This document shows positions 50,757 to 59,663 of a stretch of 64,000 nt of DNA, in pieces (the stretch's first letter is position 1; each line of letters opens with the position of its first letter). The notes under the pieces are model-generated. The model saw nothing but the letters and a program-made list of their open reading frames with translations, searched no databases and was not told the origin of the DNA. The stretch covers positions 5,558,001-5,622,000 of the forward strand of contig NZ_CP050177.1 of assembly GCF_011694815.1 (NCBI RefSeq). The letters run 5' to 3'. Both the position numbers and the translations under genes were made by a program. Source of the DNA: Streptomyces liangshanensis. GTDB lineage: Bacteria; Actinomycetota; Actinomycetes; Streptomycetales; Streptomycetaceae.

Positions 50757-51491
50757 CTAGGAGAAGGGGTCCTGGGCGGGCGGAGCCGTACGGACCGGGG
50801 GAGTGTCCCCGTCCGGCCGCCGCCAGTTCTCCGCGAGCGCGGGACCCAAATGGTCCAAGTACGTCTCCGACAGCGCGCCCAGTGACTCCACGCTCGTGTC
50901 GTGGCCCTGGCCCCACAGCCGGCCGGTCACCCGCATGACCCCGGTGAACGCGGCGACGGCCACCCGCGGCCGGGGATCGGCGTCCACGTCGAGCCCCTCG
51001 CGGTCCGCGACGAGGCGCGCGATCTCCTCGTCCAGCTCGACGGAGCGCCGCAGGTGCGCGGCGAGCAGCGCGGGGGTCGACTCGATCAGCTGGTAGGTGC
51101 GCATGTGCAGTTCGACGGGGACGACGGCCTCGATCGCCTCGCCGACGCCCTGCCAGGCCGAGGTGACGGCTCGTCGCATCGCCTCGAACGGGCCCTCGGC
51201 GGCGGGTCGTACACGGAGGGCCTCGACGAACCGGCCCTCCACCATCCGTACGACGCTGAAGACGACCTCCTCCTTGCCGGCGAAGTAGCGGAAGAAGGTG
51301 CGCTGGGAGACCTCGACGGCGTCCGTGATCTCGTCGACGGTGGTCTGTTCGTACCCCTGTGTGGTGAACAGTTCCAGTCCCACGCGCAGCAACGCGTCAC
51401 GGGTGCGCTGTTTCTTGCGGGCGCGCAGACCGACCGGATGCCCGGTCACCGTTTCGTGCACCACCGATTGGTCCTCGTTCCACCGCTTCAC
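50757..51491 (-). CDS. TetR-family transcriptional regulator
   Basis: A 244-residue repressor with the helix-turn-helix at about residues 29-75 (ELFTTQGYEQTTVDEITDAVEVSQRTFFRYF in overview; recognition helix VSQRTFFRYFAGKEEV). The C-terminal ligand domain is long. It is divergent from an MFS pump gene across 99 bases that contain a perfect inverted repeat overlapping the pump promoter, so repression of the pump and of itself is likely. The start GTG 51491 has a weak CAGGT site; a TACACT element further upstream may be its -10. Confidence 0.92.
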   Translation of the reverse strand: MKRWNEDQSVVHETVTGHPVGLRARKKQRTRDALLRVGLELFTTQGYEQTTVDEITDAVEVSQRTFFRYFAGKEEVVFSVVRMVEGRFVEALRVRPAAEGPFEAMRRAVTSAWQGVGEAIEAVVPVELHMRTYQLIESTPALLAAHLRRSVELDEEIARLVADREGLDVDADPRPRVAVAAFTGVMRVTGRLWGQGHDTSVESLGALSETYLDHLGPALAENWRRPDGDTPPVRTAPPAQDPFS

Positions 51492-51553
51492 ACCGCTTTG
51501 ACCTGCTCAGTGTATCTGTGAGCTACGTGACAGTTACCGACTTGTGAATTGGT

Positions 51554-51583
51554 TTGTCAACTGTCAGTGGCTGACACTAGCGT
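51554..51583 (+). promoter_or_regulatory. Promoter of the MFS pump with TetR operator
   Basis: TTGTCA (51554-51559) and TAGCGT (51578-51583) are 18 bases apart; the -10 ends 7 bases before ATG 51591, so the transcript is probably leaderless. The spacer holds a perfect inverted repeat TGTCAG-TGG-CTGACA (51562-51576), ideally placed for a TetR dimer to block polymerase. Confidence 0.8.
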
Positions 51584-51590
51584 GCTCGGT

Positions 51591-53198
51591 ATGACTAGTC
51601 AGACCACCGTCGACAAAGCGCCGCAGACCCCGGAACCCCCGGCATCGACGCCCGCCTCAGGGCTGCGCGGCCACCCCTGGTTGACTCTCTTCTCCGTGGC
51701 CATCGGCGTGATGATGGTGGCGCTCGACGGCACCATCGTGGCGATAGCCAACCCGGCCATCCAGAAGGACCTCGGCGCGAGCTTCGCCGACGTCCAGTGG
51801 ATCACCAACGGCTACTTCCTCGCCCTCGCCGTGGCCCTGATCACGGCCGGCAAGCTCGGTGACCGCTTCGGCCACCGCCAGACCTTCCTCATCGGCGTCA
51901 CCGGCTTCGCCGCCGCCTCGGGCGCCATCGGCCTCTCCCACAGCATCGCGCTCGTGGTCGCCTTCCGGGTCCTCCAGGGCCTCTTCGGCGCGCTGCTGAT
52001 GCCCGCCGCCCTGGGCCTCCTGCGCGCGACCTTCCCCGCCGAGAAGCTGAACATGGCCATCGGCATCTGGGGCATGGTCATCGGCGCCTCCACCGCCGGC
52101 GGCCCGATCATCGGCGGCCTGCTCGTCGAGAACGTCAGCTGGCAGTCGGTCTTCTTCATCAACGTGCCGGTGGGCGTCGTGGCCCTGGTGATCGGCGTCG
52201 TGATCCTCAAGGACCACCGCGCCGAGAACGCGCCGAAGTCGTTCGACGTCCTCGGCATCCTGCTGCTCTCCACCGCGATGTTCTGCCTGGTCTGGGCGAT
52301 CATCCAGGCCCCGACCTGGGGTTGGGGCTCGGGCCGTACCTGGCTCTTCATCATCGGCTCCCTCGTCGCCTTCGGGCTCTTCGCGTTCTGGGAGACCAAG
52401 GTCAAGGAACCGCTCATCCCGCTGGGCCTGTTCCGCTCCGTGCCGCTCTCCGCCGGTGTGGTGCTGATGGCGCTGATGGCCATCGCCTTCCTCGGCGGCC
52501 TGTTCTTCGTGACCTTCTACCTCCAGAACGTGCACGGCATGAGCCCGGTCGACGCCGGCCTGCACCTCCTGCCGCTCACCGGCATGATGATCATCGCCTC
52601 GCCGCTGGCCGGGGTGGTCATCACCAAGGTCGGCCCCCGCATCCCGCTCGCGGCCGGCATGATCTTCACCACCGTCGCCATGTTCGGCATGTCCACGCTG
52701 GAGACAGGCACCAGCAGCTTTGTCATGTCGATCTGGTTCGCCCTGCTCGGCATGGGCCTCGCGCCGGTCATGGTGGGTGCGACCGAGGTCATCGTGGGCA
52801 ACGCCCCGATGGAGCTGTCCGGCGTCGCGGGCGGCCTCCAGCAGGCCTCCATGCAGATCGGCGGCAGCCTCGGTACGGCCGTCCTCGGCGCGGTCATGGC
52901 CTCCAAGGTCTCCCACGACCTGCCGGACAACTGGACCGGCGCGGGCCTGCCGCCGCTCACCCCGGACCAGGCCGACAAGGCCGCCGAGGCCGTCCAGGTC
53001 GGCGTGCCCCCGGTGGCGCCCGGCACCCCCGCCGAGATCGCCGCGAAGATCACCACCGTCGCGCACGACACCTTCATGTCGGGCATGGGGCTGGCCTGCC
53101 TCGTCGCCGCCGGCGTCGGCGCCGTGGCGGTCTTCGTCGCGCTGCTGACGAAGCGGGGCGACAACGCGGCCGCCGCGGACGCGGGGGTGCACATCTGA
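51591..53198 (+). CDS. MFS drug efflux transporter (DHA2 type)
   Basis: A 535-residue drug:proton antiporter with 14 membrane helices. Signatures are VALDGTIVAIANPAIQKDL in helix 1, TAGKLGDRFGHRQTFLIG (motif A), and GMVIGASTAGGPIIGGLL (motif C). The last external loop between helices 13 and 14 is about 55 residues and rich in Pro/Asp. ATG 51591 is chosen over an earlier in-frame start because it lies 7 bases after the -10 element. The divergent TetR and operator suggest induction by the exported drug. This pump is distinct in sequence from the MarR-paired MFS pump at 13989. Confidence 0.94.
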   Translation: MTSQTTVDKAPQTPEPPASTPASGLRGHPWLTLFSVAIGVMMVALDGTIVAIANPAIQKDLGASFADVQWITNGYFLALAVALITAGKLGDRFGHRQTFLIGVTGFAAASGAIGLSHSIALVVAFRVLQGLFGALLMPAALGLLRATFPAEKLNMAIGIWGMVIGASTAGGPIIGGLLVENVSWQSVFFINVPVGVVALVIGVVILKDHRAENAPKSFDVLGILLLSTAMFCLVWAIIQAPTWGWGSGRTWLFIIGSLVAFGLFAFWETKVKEPLIPLGLFRSVPLSAGVVLMALMAIAFLGGLFFVTFYLQNVHGMSPVDAGLHLLPLTGMMIIASPLAGVVITKVGPRIPLAAGMIFTTVAMFGMSTLETGTSSFVMSIWFALLGMGLAPVMVGATEVIVGNAPMELSGVAGGLQQASMQIGGSLGTAVLGAVMASKVSHDLPDNWTGAGLPPLTPDQADKAAEAVQVGVPPVAPGTPAEIAAKITTVAHDTFMSGMGLACLVAAGVGAVAVFVALLTKRGDNAAAADAGVHI

Positions 53199-53239
53199 CG
53201 TCAGCGCCGGGCTGACCCGACGTCAACTCCGCTCCCCGT

Positions 53240-53271
53240 ACGGCCCCGCCGGAACCTTCCGGCGGGGCCGT
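53240..53271 (+). terminator. Terminator of the MFS pump gene
   Basis: ACGGCCCCGCCGGAA (53240-53254) and its exact complement (53257-53271) form a 15-pair stem with a minimal loop, 41 bases past the stop codon. Confidence 0.83.
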
Positions 53272-53377
53272 CGCCTATCCGGGTGGTGAACCCCCGGGCC
53301 CCTTCCCCGGCGGGTCCGGCGCAGGTCAGGGTACGTATCACCAGCAGGACCACGCACGACGACGGGGGATGATCCGC

Positions 53378-53758
53378 ATGCGCGGAACCACACGCACGAG
53401 CCTGTTCACCCTGGGGGCGCTGCTCGCCGCCACCACCTTGCTGCCGGCCGAGGGCGCCAGCGCCGCACCACCGCGCCTGGGGACCTGCGCGGCGGGCGAG
53501 TTGTGCCTCTGGGGGAAGGACGACTTCACCGGGTCCCGGTGGATCCACGAGCTGTCGGGACTCGACGTCGACAGCTGCGTACCGCTCCCGCCGGGCGCCA
53601 CGGCCGCCTCGCTCGCCAACCGCACGGGACGGCCCGTGACGACGTACCAGTCGGCGGAGTGCGCGGAGACGGGGGAGTTCGAGACGTACCCGGGCGGCGG
53701 CACCTGGGTACCGCGCTCGCCCTACCGGGTCCGGGCGTTCAAGGTCTGGGAAACCTGA
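53378..53758 (+). CDS. Secreted peptidase-inhibitor I36-like small protein
   Basis: A 126-residue exported protein: signal peptide (RTSLFTLGALLAATTLLPAEGASA) and a mature domain of about 95 residues beginning CAAGELCLWGKDDFTGS. Four cysteines and the aromatic/Gly pattern match the peptidase inhibitor I36 family (SMI-type metalloprotease inhibitors), also shared with beta/gamma-crystallin-like folds. ATG 53378 is chosen because GGGGGATG lies 8-9 bases before it; ATG 53369 sits too close to that site. It could inhibit a secreted metalloprotease, but none is adjacent. Confidence 0.78.
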   Translation: MRGTTRTSLFTLGALLAATTLLPAEGASAAPPRLGTCAAGELCLWGKDDFTGSRWIHELSGLDVDSCVPLPPGATAASLANRTGRPVTTYQSAECAETGEFETYPGGGTWVPRSPYRVRAFKVWET

Positions 53759-53893
53759 CGGGACCGCATGTTTGGGTGGCTGAGCGGGGGTAGCCGGAGG
53801 GTGCGGGCCCCCGCTCGTGCGGCCGCGGAGGTCGCGGACCGGGCCGGCCCGCGGGAGACACCCGGCGCGCCCCGAAGCCGGGGTCGGCGACAC

Positions 53894-53927
53894 GAAGGGC
53901 GGCGGGACCGAGGTCCCGCCGCCCTTC
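53894..53927. terminator. Terminator downstream of aceE
   Basis: GAAGGGCGGCGGGAC (53894-53908), loop CGAG, and the exact complement (53913-53927): a 15-base-pair stem 19 bases past the aceE stop. It also faces the I36-like gene. Confidence 0.85.
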
Positions 53928-53945
53928 GGCGTGCCACAGGTACGG

Positions 53946-56690
53946 CTACGCGTCGCCGCCCGCGGGGCCCGGGTCCGCCGCCGCAGTGTCCAGCAGCTGG
54001 TAACGGTCCACCGCCTGCTTCAGCACCGAGCGGTCGACCTTCCCCTCCCGCGCCAGCTCCGTGAGGACCCCCAGCACGATCGACTGCGCGTCGATGTGGA
54101 AGAAGCGGCGGGCCGCGCCGCGCGTGTCCGCGAAGCCGAACCCGTCCGCGCCCAGCGACTGGTACGTACCGGGCACCCAGCGCGAGATCTGGTCCGGCAC
54201 GGACCGCATCCAGTCGGACACCGCCACGAACGGCCCCTGCGAGCCGGACAGCTTGCGCGTCACGTACGGGACGCGCTGCTCCTCCTCCGGGTGCAGCAGG
54301 TTGTGCCGCTCCACGTCGACCGCCTCGCGGCGCAGCTCGTTCCAGGACGTCGCCGACCACACGTCCGCCCGGACGTTCCACTCCTCGGCCAGCAGCCGCT
54401 GCGCCTCCACGGCCCACGGCACGGCCACGCCCGACGCCAGGATCTGCGCCGGGATCTCGCCCCGCTCACCCTGCTTGAAGCGGTGGATGCCCTTGAGGAT
54501 GCCCTCGACGTCCACGTCGGCCGGCTCCGCGGGGTGCTGGATCGGCTCGTTGTAGACCGTGAGGTAGTAGAAGACGTCCTGGCTCTCGCCCTCCACGGGC
54601 GCGCCGTACATCCGGCGCAGGCCGTCCTTGACGATGTGCGCGATCTCGAAGCCGTACGCGGGGTCGTACGCGACACAGCCCGGGTTCGTCGAGGCCAGCA
54701 GCTGCGAGTGGCCGTCCGCGTGCTGGAGACCCTCACCGGTCAGCGTCGTCCGGCCGGCGGTCGCGCCCAGTACGAAACCGCGCGCGAGCTGGTCGGCCAT
54801 CTGCCAGAACTGGTCGCCGGTCCGCTGGAAACCGAACATCGAGTAGAAGACGTAGACCGGGATCAGCGGTTCGCCGTGCGTGGCGTACGCCGAGCCCGCC
54901 GCGATCAGCGAGGCCGTACAGCCCGCCTCGGAGATGCCGTCGTGCAGCATCTGGCCCGTCGGCGACTCCTTGTACGCGAGCAGCAGCTCACGGTCCACGG
55001 ACTCGTACTGCTGGCCCAGCGGGTTGTAGATCTTCGCGCTCGGGAAGAACGAGTCCATCCCGAACGTGCGGTACTCGTCCGGGGCGATCAGCACGAACCG
55101 CTTGCCGATCTCCTTGTCCCGCATCAGGTCCTTCAGCAGCCGTACGAACGCCATCGTCGTGGCGATCGACTGGTGCCCCGAGCCCTTGCGCACCGCCGCG
55201 TACGTCTTGTCCTCGGGCAGTGCCAGCGGCTTCGCCCGGACGACCCGCGTCGGTACGTACCCGCCCAGCGCGCTGCGCCGGTCGTGCATGTACTGGATCT
55301 CCTCCGAGTCCCGGCCCGGGTGGTAGTACGGCGGCGCGCCGTCCTCCAGCTCCTTGTCCGTGATCGGCAGGTGCAGCCGGTCCCGGAAGCCCTTGAGGTC
55401 GGCGGTGGTGAGCTTCTTCATCTGGTGGGTCGCGTTGCGGCCCTCGAAGTTCGGCCCCAGCGTCCAGCCCTTGACCGTCTGCGCCAGGATCACCGTCGGC
55501 TGGCCCTTGTGGGCCTTGGCCGCCGCGTACGCCGCGTACACCTTCTTGTGGTCGTGGCCGCCGCGCCCCAGGTGCAGGATCTGCTCGTCGGTCATGTTCT
55601 CGACCATGGCGCGCAGCCGCTGGTCGTCACCGAAGAAGTGGTCGCGGATGTACGCGCCGGTCTCGGTCGCGTACGTCTGGAACTGGCCGTCCGGCGTGGT
55701 GTTCAGCCGGTTGACCAGCACGCCGTCGCGGTCCTGCGCGAGCAACGGGTCCCACGAGCGGTCCCAGACGAGCTTGATGACGTTCCAGCCGGCGCCCCGG
55801 AACTGCGACTCCAGCTCCTGGATGATCTTGCCGTTGCCGCGGACGGGGCCGTCCAGCCGCTGGAGGTTGCAGTTCACGACGAAGGTCAGGTTGTCCAGGC
55901 CCTCACGGGCGGCGATGGACAGCTGGCCCAGCGACTCGGGCTCGTCCATCTCGCCGTCGCCCAGGTACGCCCAGACGTGCGAGGCGGAGGTGTCGGCGAT
56001 GCCGCGCGCCTCCATGTAGCGGTTCATCCGCGCCTGGAAGATCGCCCCGAGCGGGCCCAGGCCCATCGAGACGGTCGGGAACTCCCAGAAGTCCGGCATC
56101 AGCCGCGGGTGCGGGTAGCTGGACAGGCCGTACGGCGCCTTCGACTTCTCCTGGCGGAACGCGTCGAGCTGCGCCTCGCTCAGCCGGTCGAGCAGGAAGG
56201 CGCGGGCGTAGATGCCGGGGGAGGCGTGCCCCTGGAAGAAGATCTGGTCGCCGCCGTCGCCGCCGTCCTTGCCCCGGAAGAAGTGGTTGAAGCCCACGTC
56301 GTAGAGGGACGCGGAGGACGCGAAGGTGGCGATGTGGCCGCCGACGCCGATCCCCGGGCGCTGCGCGCGCGAGACCATCACGGCCGCGTTCCAGCGCGTC
56401 GCGTTGAGGACCTTGCGCTCGATCTCCTCGTTGCCGGGGAAGAACGGCTCGTCCTTGGTGGCGATGGTGTTGACGTAGTCCGTGCTGCGCATCTCCGGCA
56501 CAGCCACCCGCTTCTCGCGGGCCCGCTCGATCAGCCGGAGCATCAGGTAACGGGCGCGCTCACGCCCGCGCTCGTCGACGGCGGCGTCGAGCGAGTCGAG
56601 CCACTCCTGGGTCTCTTCGGGGTCATAGTCCGGGACCTGGCTGGGAAGGCCGCCAATGATGATCGGGCTGCGATCGGATCCGGAAGCCAC
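53946..56690 (-). CDS. aceE: Pyruvate dehydrogenase E1 component (homodimeric)
   Basis: A 914-residue thiamine-diphosphate enzyme that decarboxylates pyruvate and passes the acetyl group to the E2 lipoyl domain. The ThDP/Mg motif is [15 protein letters not shown] to FVVNCNLQ (GDG...N). The N-terminal [21 protein letters not shown] and the AceE-type region [16 protein letters not shown] confirm the homodimeric class. GTG 56690 has GAAGGAA 6 bases upstream; an in-frame start 13 codons earlier is rejected. E2 and E3 genes are not in this window. Two tandem 17-base repeats lie about 80-120 bases upstream, probable regulator sites. It supplies the acetyl-CoA used by the fab locus. Confidence 0.96.
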   Translation of the reverse strand: MASGSDRSPIIIGGLPSQVPDYDPEETQEWLDSLDAAVDERGRERARYLMLRLIERAREKRVAVPEMRSTDYVNTIATKDEPFFPGNEEIERKVLNATRWNAAVMVSRAQRPGIGVGGHIATFASSASLYDVGFNHFFRGKDGGDGGDQIFFQGHASPGIYARAFLLDRLSEAQLDAFRQEKSKAPYGLSSYPHPRLMPDFWEFPTVSMGLGPLGAIFQARMNRYMEARGIADTSASHVWAYLGDGEMDEPESLGQLSIAAREGLDNLTFVVNCNLQRLDGPVRGNGKIIQELESQFRGAGWNVIKLVWDRSWDPLLAQDRDGVLVNRLNTTPDGQFQTYATETGAYIRDHFFGDDQRLRAMVENMTDEQILHLGRGGHDHKKVYAAYAAAKAHKGQPTVILAQTVKGWTLGPNFEGRNATHQMKKLTTADLKGFRDRLHLPITDKELEDGAPPYYHPGRDSEEIQYMHDRRSALGGYVPTRVVRAKPLALPEDKTYAAVRKGSGHQSIATTMAFVRLLKDLMRDKEIGKRFVLIAPDEYRTFGMDSFFPSAKIYNPLGQQYESVDRELLLAYKESPTGQMLHDGISEAGCTASLIAAGSAYATHGEPLIPVYVFYSMFGFQRTGDQFWQMADQLARGFVLGATAGRTTLTGEGLQHADGHSQLLASTNPGCVAYDPAYGFEIAHIVKDGLRRMYGAPVEGESQDVFYYLTVYNEPIQHPAEPADVDVEGILKGIHRFKQGERGEIPAQILASGVAVPWAVEAQRLLAEEWNVRADVWSATSWNELRREAVDVERHNLLHPEEEQRVPYVTRKLSGSQGPFVAVSDWMRSVPDQISRWVPGTYQSLGADGFGFADTRGAARRFFHIDAQSIVLGVLTELAREGKVDRSVLKQAVDRYQLLDTAAADPGPAGGDA

Positions 56691-57104
56691 GCTGTTCCTT
56701 CGCTGTTCGGTCGAGTCGTGCCGCTGCACGGGGTCGATCCATCGTGTACCGCGGCGGCGGATACGTCACCTCTACTGCGGGGTAACCCGCCTTCTACCGC
56801 GAGGTAACCCCCTGAATCGCAACCTTACGCCCGCGCCGTCCCCGAGTTTCGTTCGATCGGCGGGACCCGAATGGCGTACCGATCCGGCATAACATTGCAA
56901 AGAAGGGCGAAAAGTGTGGTGGGCATCACAGGAGGCGGTGTCGAAGTGGCAGGAGATGCGACGAAGGGGCCCGGAACGTCACCGTTTCGGCGGTCTCGGC
57001 CGCCGGGTACTTGCGCGATCCGCCCCGCCCGTGTGGACTACGGCCAATGCCCCGCGTACGCGCGCGGCTGACGCATTTCCCAAAACATGATCAGGAGGCA
57101 ATCC
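56691..57104. other. Divergent regulatory region between aceE and the DUF3052 gene
   Basis: A 414-base gap. It holds the tandem repeats at 56772-56810, an AT-rich stretch near 56890 (GGCATAACATTGCAAAG) that could be a promoter, and the AGGAGG site of the DUF3052 gene at 57092. A 50-codon frame at about 56915-57071 has only about 70 percent GC in third positions and is not called. Confidence 0.5.
56772..56810. promoter_or_regulatory. Tandem operator-like repeats upstream of aceE
   Basis: CTACTGCGGGGTAACCC (56772-56788) and CTACCGCGAGGTAACCC (56794-56810) match at 15 of 17 positions and start 22 bases apart, two helical turns. Each contains a TAC(C/T)-N4-GGTA dyad, so each can bind a dimer on the same DNA face. 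Located 82-120 bases upstream of the aceE start. The cognate regulator is unknown. Confidence 0.65.
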
Positions 57105-57542
57105 GTGAGCGCGACCGCGGACCACGCGGAGGAACGGACCAACCTTGCCGCAAGGCTGGGGTTCGAACCCGGACAGGTGGTCCAGGAGATCGGCTACGAC
57201 GACGACGTCGAGCAGGAGCTCCGCGAGTCCATCGAGGCCCTCATCGGCCAGGACCTCGTCGACGAGGACTACGACGATGTGGCGGATGCCGTCCTGCTCT
57301 GGTTCCGTGACGAGGACGGCGACCTTACGGACGCGCTGGTGGACGCCATCGGTCTGATCGAGGACGGCGGTGCGGTCTGGCTGATGACGCCGAAGACCGG
57401 CCGTGATGGCTATGTCGAGCCGAGCGACATCAACGAGGCCGGCCAGACAGCGGGCCTGTCCCAGACCCGGAGCGTGAGCGCCGGCAAGGACTGGACAGGC
57501 AGCAGGCTCGTCACGCCCAAGGCGGCGAAGTCCAAGCGCTGA
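57105..57542 (+). CDS. DUF3052 family protein
   Basis: A 145-residue acidic protein of the DUF3052 family, found throughout mycolata and Streptomyces and usually next to aceE. The conserved core is LAARLGFEPGQVVQEIGYDDDVEQELRESIE in overview, then DADLWFRDEDGDLTDALVDA-like acidic helices and GGAVWLMTPKTGRDGYVEPSDI. It has no catalytic motif. GTG 57105 is fixed by AGGAGG 8 bases upstream. It may bind a partner protein or RNA; the recurrent aceE neighbourhood hints at a link with PDH regulation. Inference only. Confidence 0.88.
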   Translation: MSATADHAEERTNLAARLGFEPGQVVQEIGYDDDVEQELRESIEALIGQDLVDEDYDDVADAVLLWFRDEDGDLTDALVDAIGLIEDGGAVWLMTPKTGRDGYVEPSDINEAGQTAGLSQTRSVSAGKDWTGSRLVTPKAAKSKR

Positions 57543-57609
57543 CACTCCGAGCGCCGCATCCGAGCGCGCAAGCCGCAGCAGTCAGCAGCCTTCGAAGGCA
57601 GCTCTGAGG

Positions 57610-57637
57610 GCCCCCGCCGACCCCGGTCGGCGGGGGC
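57610..57637 (+). terminator. Terminator after the DUF3052 gene
   Basis: GCCCCCGCCGACC and its exact complement (13 pairs) with a two-base apex, 67 bases past the stop and 25 bases before the peroxiredoxin start. Confidence 0.82.
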
Positions 57638-57662
57638 TCCGTGCGCCCGTAGGCTGTACGCC

Positions 57663-58130
57663 ATGGCCATCGAGGTGGGCGCGACCGCCCCGGACTTCGC
57701 GCTGCGGGACCAGCACGGGCGGACGATCCGGCTCTCCGACCTGGTCGGGCACGAGGACGCCGTGAACGTGGTGCTCGTCTTCTACCCCTTCGCCTTCACG
57801 AGCGTCTGCACGGACGAGATGCGGGCCCTGCGCGACGGGCTGCCCGCGCTCGTCGCCGACGACACCGTGCTCCTCGCCGTCTCCAACGACTCCGTCCACA
57901 CCCTGCGGGTCTTCGCCGACCAGGAGGGGCTGGAGTTCCCGCTGCTCTCCGACTTCTGGCCGCACGGCGAGGCCTCGCGGGCGTACGGCGTCTTCGACGA
58001 GGAAAAGGGGTGCGCGGTGCGCGGGACGTTCATCATGGACAAGGAGGGCGTGGTGCGCTGGACGATCGTCAACGGTCTGCCGGACGCCAGGGACCTCCAG
58101 GATTACGTCCAGGCACTCGGCGCCCTCTGA
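57663..58130 (+). CDS. Peroxiredoxin, AhpE-like
   Basis: A 155-residue thioredoxin-fold peroxidase that reduces hydrogen peroxide, organic peroxides or peroxynitrite. The peroxidatic cysteine is Cys49 in FYPFAFTSVCTDEM, the T-S-x-C active site of 1-Cys AhpE/BCP proteins; a second Cys occurs in EEKGCAVRGTF and is not at the usual resolving position. Its likely reductants are mycothiol/mycoredoxin or thioredoxin. It has its own promoter after the DUF3052 terminator. With Ohr it forms a second peroxide defence in the window. Confidence 0.93.
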   Translation: MAIEVGATAPDFALRDQHGRTIRLSDLVGHEDAVNVVLVFYPFAFTSVCTDEMRALRDGLPALVADDTVLLAVSNDSVHTLRVFADQEGLEFPLLSDFWPHGEASRAYGVFDEEKGCAVRGTFIMDKEGVVRWTIVNGLPDARDLQDYVQALGAL

Positions 58131-58282
58131 ATCCGTCCGGCCCCCCGGAAATCGCACGGTCGCCGGGAACCGGTCACTAGGATCCAGTCGTTGATCCGAT
58201 GCCAACGCTCCAGGGGGCGCGCGGCCCGCGGCGTGAGTCGCCGACCATGGTTGCCGGCCCCGAGAACACATAGGGAGGACTC

Positions 58283-58858
58283 GTGGGAGTCAGCCTCAGC
58301 AAGGGCGGAAACGTCTCGCTGACCAAGGCCGCGCCCAACCTGACCGCGGTCACCGTGGGTCTGGGCTGGGACGTCCGTACGACCACCGGTGGTGACTTCG
58401 ACCTCGACGCCAGCGCGCTGCTGACCAATGCCGAGGGCAAGGTCGCCACCGACGGCAATTTCGTCTTCTTCAACAACCTCAAGAGCCCGGACGGCTCCGT
58501 CGAGCACACCGGTGACAACCTCACCGGTGAGGGCGAGGGGGACGACGAGGCGATCAAGGTCAACCTCGCCGCCGTCCCCGCCGACGTCGACAAGATCGTC
58601 TTCCCTGTCTCGATCTACGAGGCCGAGAGCCGCCAGCAGTCCTTCGGCCAGGTGCGCAACGCGTTCATCCGCGTCGTGAACCAGGCCGACAACAGCGAGC
58701 TCGCGCGGTACGACCTGAGCGAGGACGCCTCGACGGAGACCGCGATGGTCTTCGGCGAGCTCTACCGCAACGGCGCGGAGTGGAAGTTCCGCGCCATCGG
58801 CCAGGGGTACGCCTCGGGCCTGCGCGGCATCGCCCAGGACTTCGGCGTCAACGTCTGA
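58283..58858 (+). CDS. terD: TerD-family calcium-binding stress protein
   Basis: A 191-residue TerD protein. It opens with [19 protein letters not shown] and carries the calcium-binding motif [10 protein letters not shown], then [17 protein letters not shown] and [19 protein letters not shown], ending [20 protein letters not shown]. TerD proteins are cytosolic and act in tellurite, phage and general stress responses and in Streptomyces differentiation. GTG start with GGGAGGA upstream. It is about 80 percent similar by eye to the next gene, a tandem duplicate. A strong hairpin separates the two, so their expression can differ. Confidence 0.95.
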   Translation: MGVSLSKGGNVSLTKAAPNLTAVTVGLGWDVRTTTGGDFDLDASALLTNAEGKVATDGNFVFFNNLKSPDGSVEHTGDNLTGEGEGDDEAIKVNLAAVPADVDKIVFPVSIYEAESRQQSFGQVRNAFIRVVNQADNSELARYDLSEDASTETAMVFGELYRNGAEWKFRAIGQGYASGLRGIAQDFGVNV

Positions 58859-58897
58859 GCAGCCGACGTCCGAGCAGTCCGCGTCACCCGCTCCACC

Positions 58898-58937
58898 CGT
58901 GTCCGGCGCCGCACGTTCCCGTGCGGCGCCGGACACG
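58898..58937 (+). terminator. Terminator between the two terD genes
   Basis: An exact 18-base-pair stem, CGTGTCCGGCGCCGCACG (58898-58915) with its complement (58920-58937), and a TTCC loop. One of the strongest hairpins in the window. Confidence 0.87.
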
Positions 58938-59037
58938 TCTGGCCCGAACGGCATGAACGGGGCGGGAACGGGCATGACGTCAGGCGCGTCATGCCAGGCA
59001 GTACGGCATCACACCACCATGGGGAGGACTCACCGTC

Positions 59038-59613
59038 ATGGGCGTCACGCTCGCAAAGGGAGGCAATGTCTCCCTCTCCAAGGCCGCACCCGACCTCACC
59101 CAGGTGCTGGTCGGTCTCGGCTGGGACGCGCGCTCCACCACCGGAGCGCCCTTCGACCTCGACGCCAGCGCGCTCCTCTGCCAGTCGGGCCGGGTGCTGG
59201 GCGACGAATGGTTCATCTTCTACAACAACCTGACCAGCCCGGACGGCTCCGTCGAGCACACCGGCGACAACCTGACCGGTGAGGGCGACGGCGACGACGA
59301 ATCGCTCCTGGTCGACCTCTCCAAGGTGCCGGCCCACTGCGACAAGATCGTCTTCCCGGTGTCGATCCACGACGCCGACAATCGCGGCCAGACCTTCGGC
59401 CAGGTGAGCAATGCCTTCATCCGGGTGGCCAACCAGGCGGACGGGCAGGAACTGGCCCGGTACGACCTCAGCGAGGACGCCTCCACGGAAACGGCGATGA
59501 TCTTCGGCGAGCTCTACCGCTACGGCGGCGAATGGAAGTTCCGGGCGGTAGGACAGGGGTACGCGTCCGGTCTGCGGGGCATCGCTCTAGACTTCGGGGT
59601 CAACGTTTCGTAA
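59038..59613 (+). CDS. terD: TerD-family calcium-binding stress protein, second copy
   Basis: A 191-residue paralogue of the preceding gene: [19 protein letters not shown], calcium motif [27 protein letters not shown] and the same [16 protein letters not shown] ending. The main differences are an internal CQSG before the second strand and [18 protein letters not shown]. It begins after its own GGGGAGGA site at 59021-59028 and is followed 50 bases later by the DUF475 gene, forming a probable operon. Together they fit the TerD-TerC pairing seen in Ter stress systems. Confidence 0.95.
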   Translation: MGVTLAKGGNVSLSKAAPDLTQVLVGLGWDARSTTGAPFDLDASALLCQSGRVLGDEWFIFYNNLTSPDGSVEHTGDNLTGEGDGDDESLLVDLSKVPAHCDKIVFPVSIHDADNRGQTFGQVSNAFIRVANQADGQELARYDLSEDASTETAMIFGELYRYGGEWKFRAVGQGYASGLRGIALDFGVNVS

Positions 59614-59663
59614 AGCAGAGCTCTGCGCGGGGGAAAACCTCGTTAAACCAGATGGGGTAGCCA

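Noticed and set aside
56917..56928. GTGGTGGGCATCAC as another CRP site
   Set aside because: The spacing between GTG and CAC is wrong for either register of the CRP motif.
56915..57071. A 50-codon frame with GAAGGG before a GTG in the aceE upstream region
   Set aside because: Third-position GC is about 70 percent against over 90 percent in neighbours, and the product has no recognisable feature; a chance frame is more likely.
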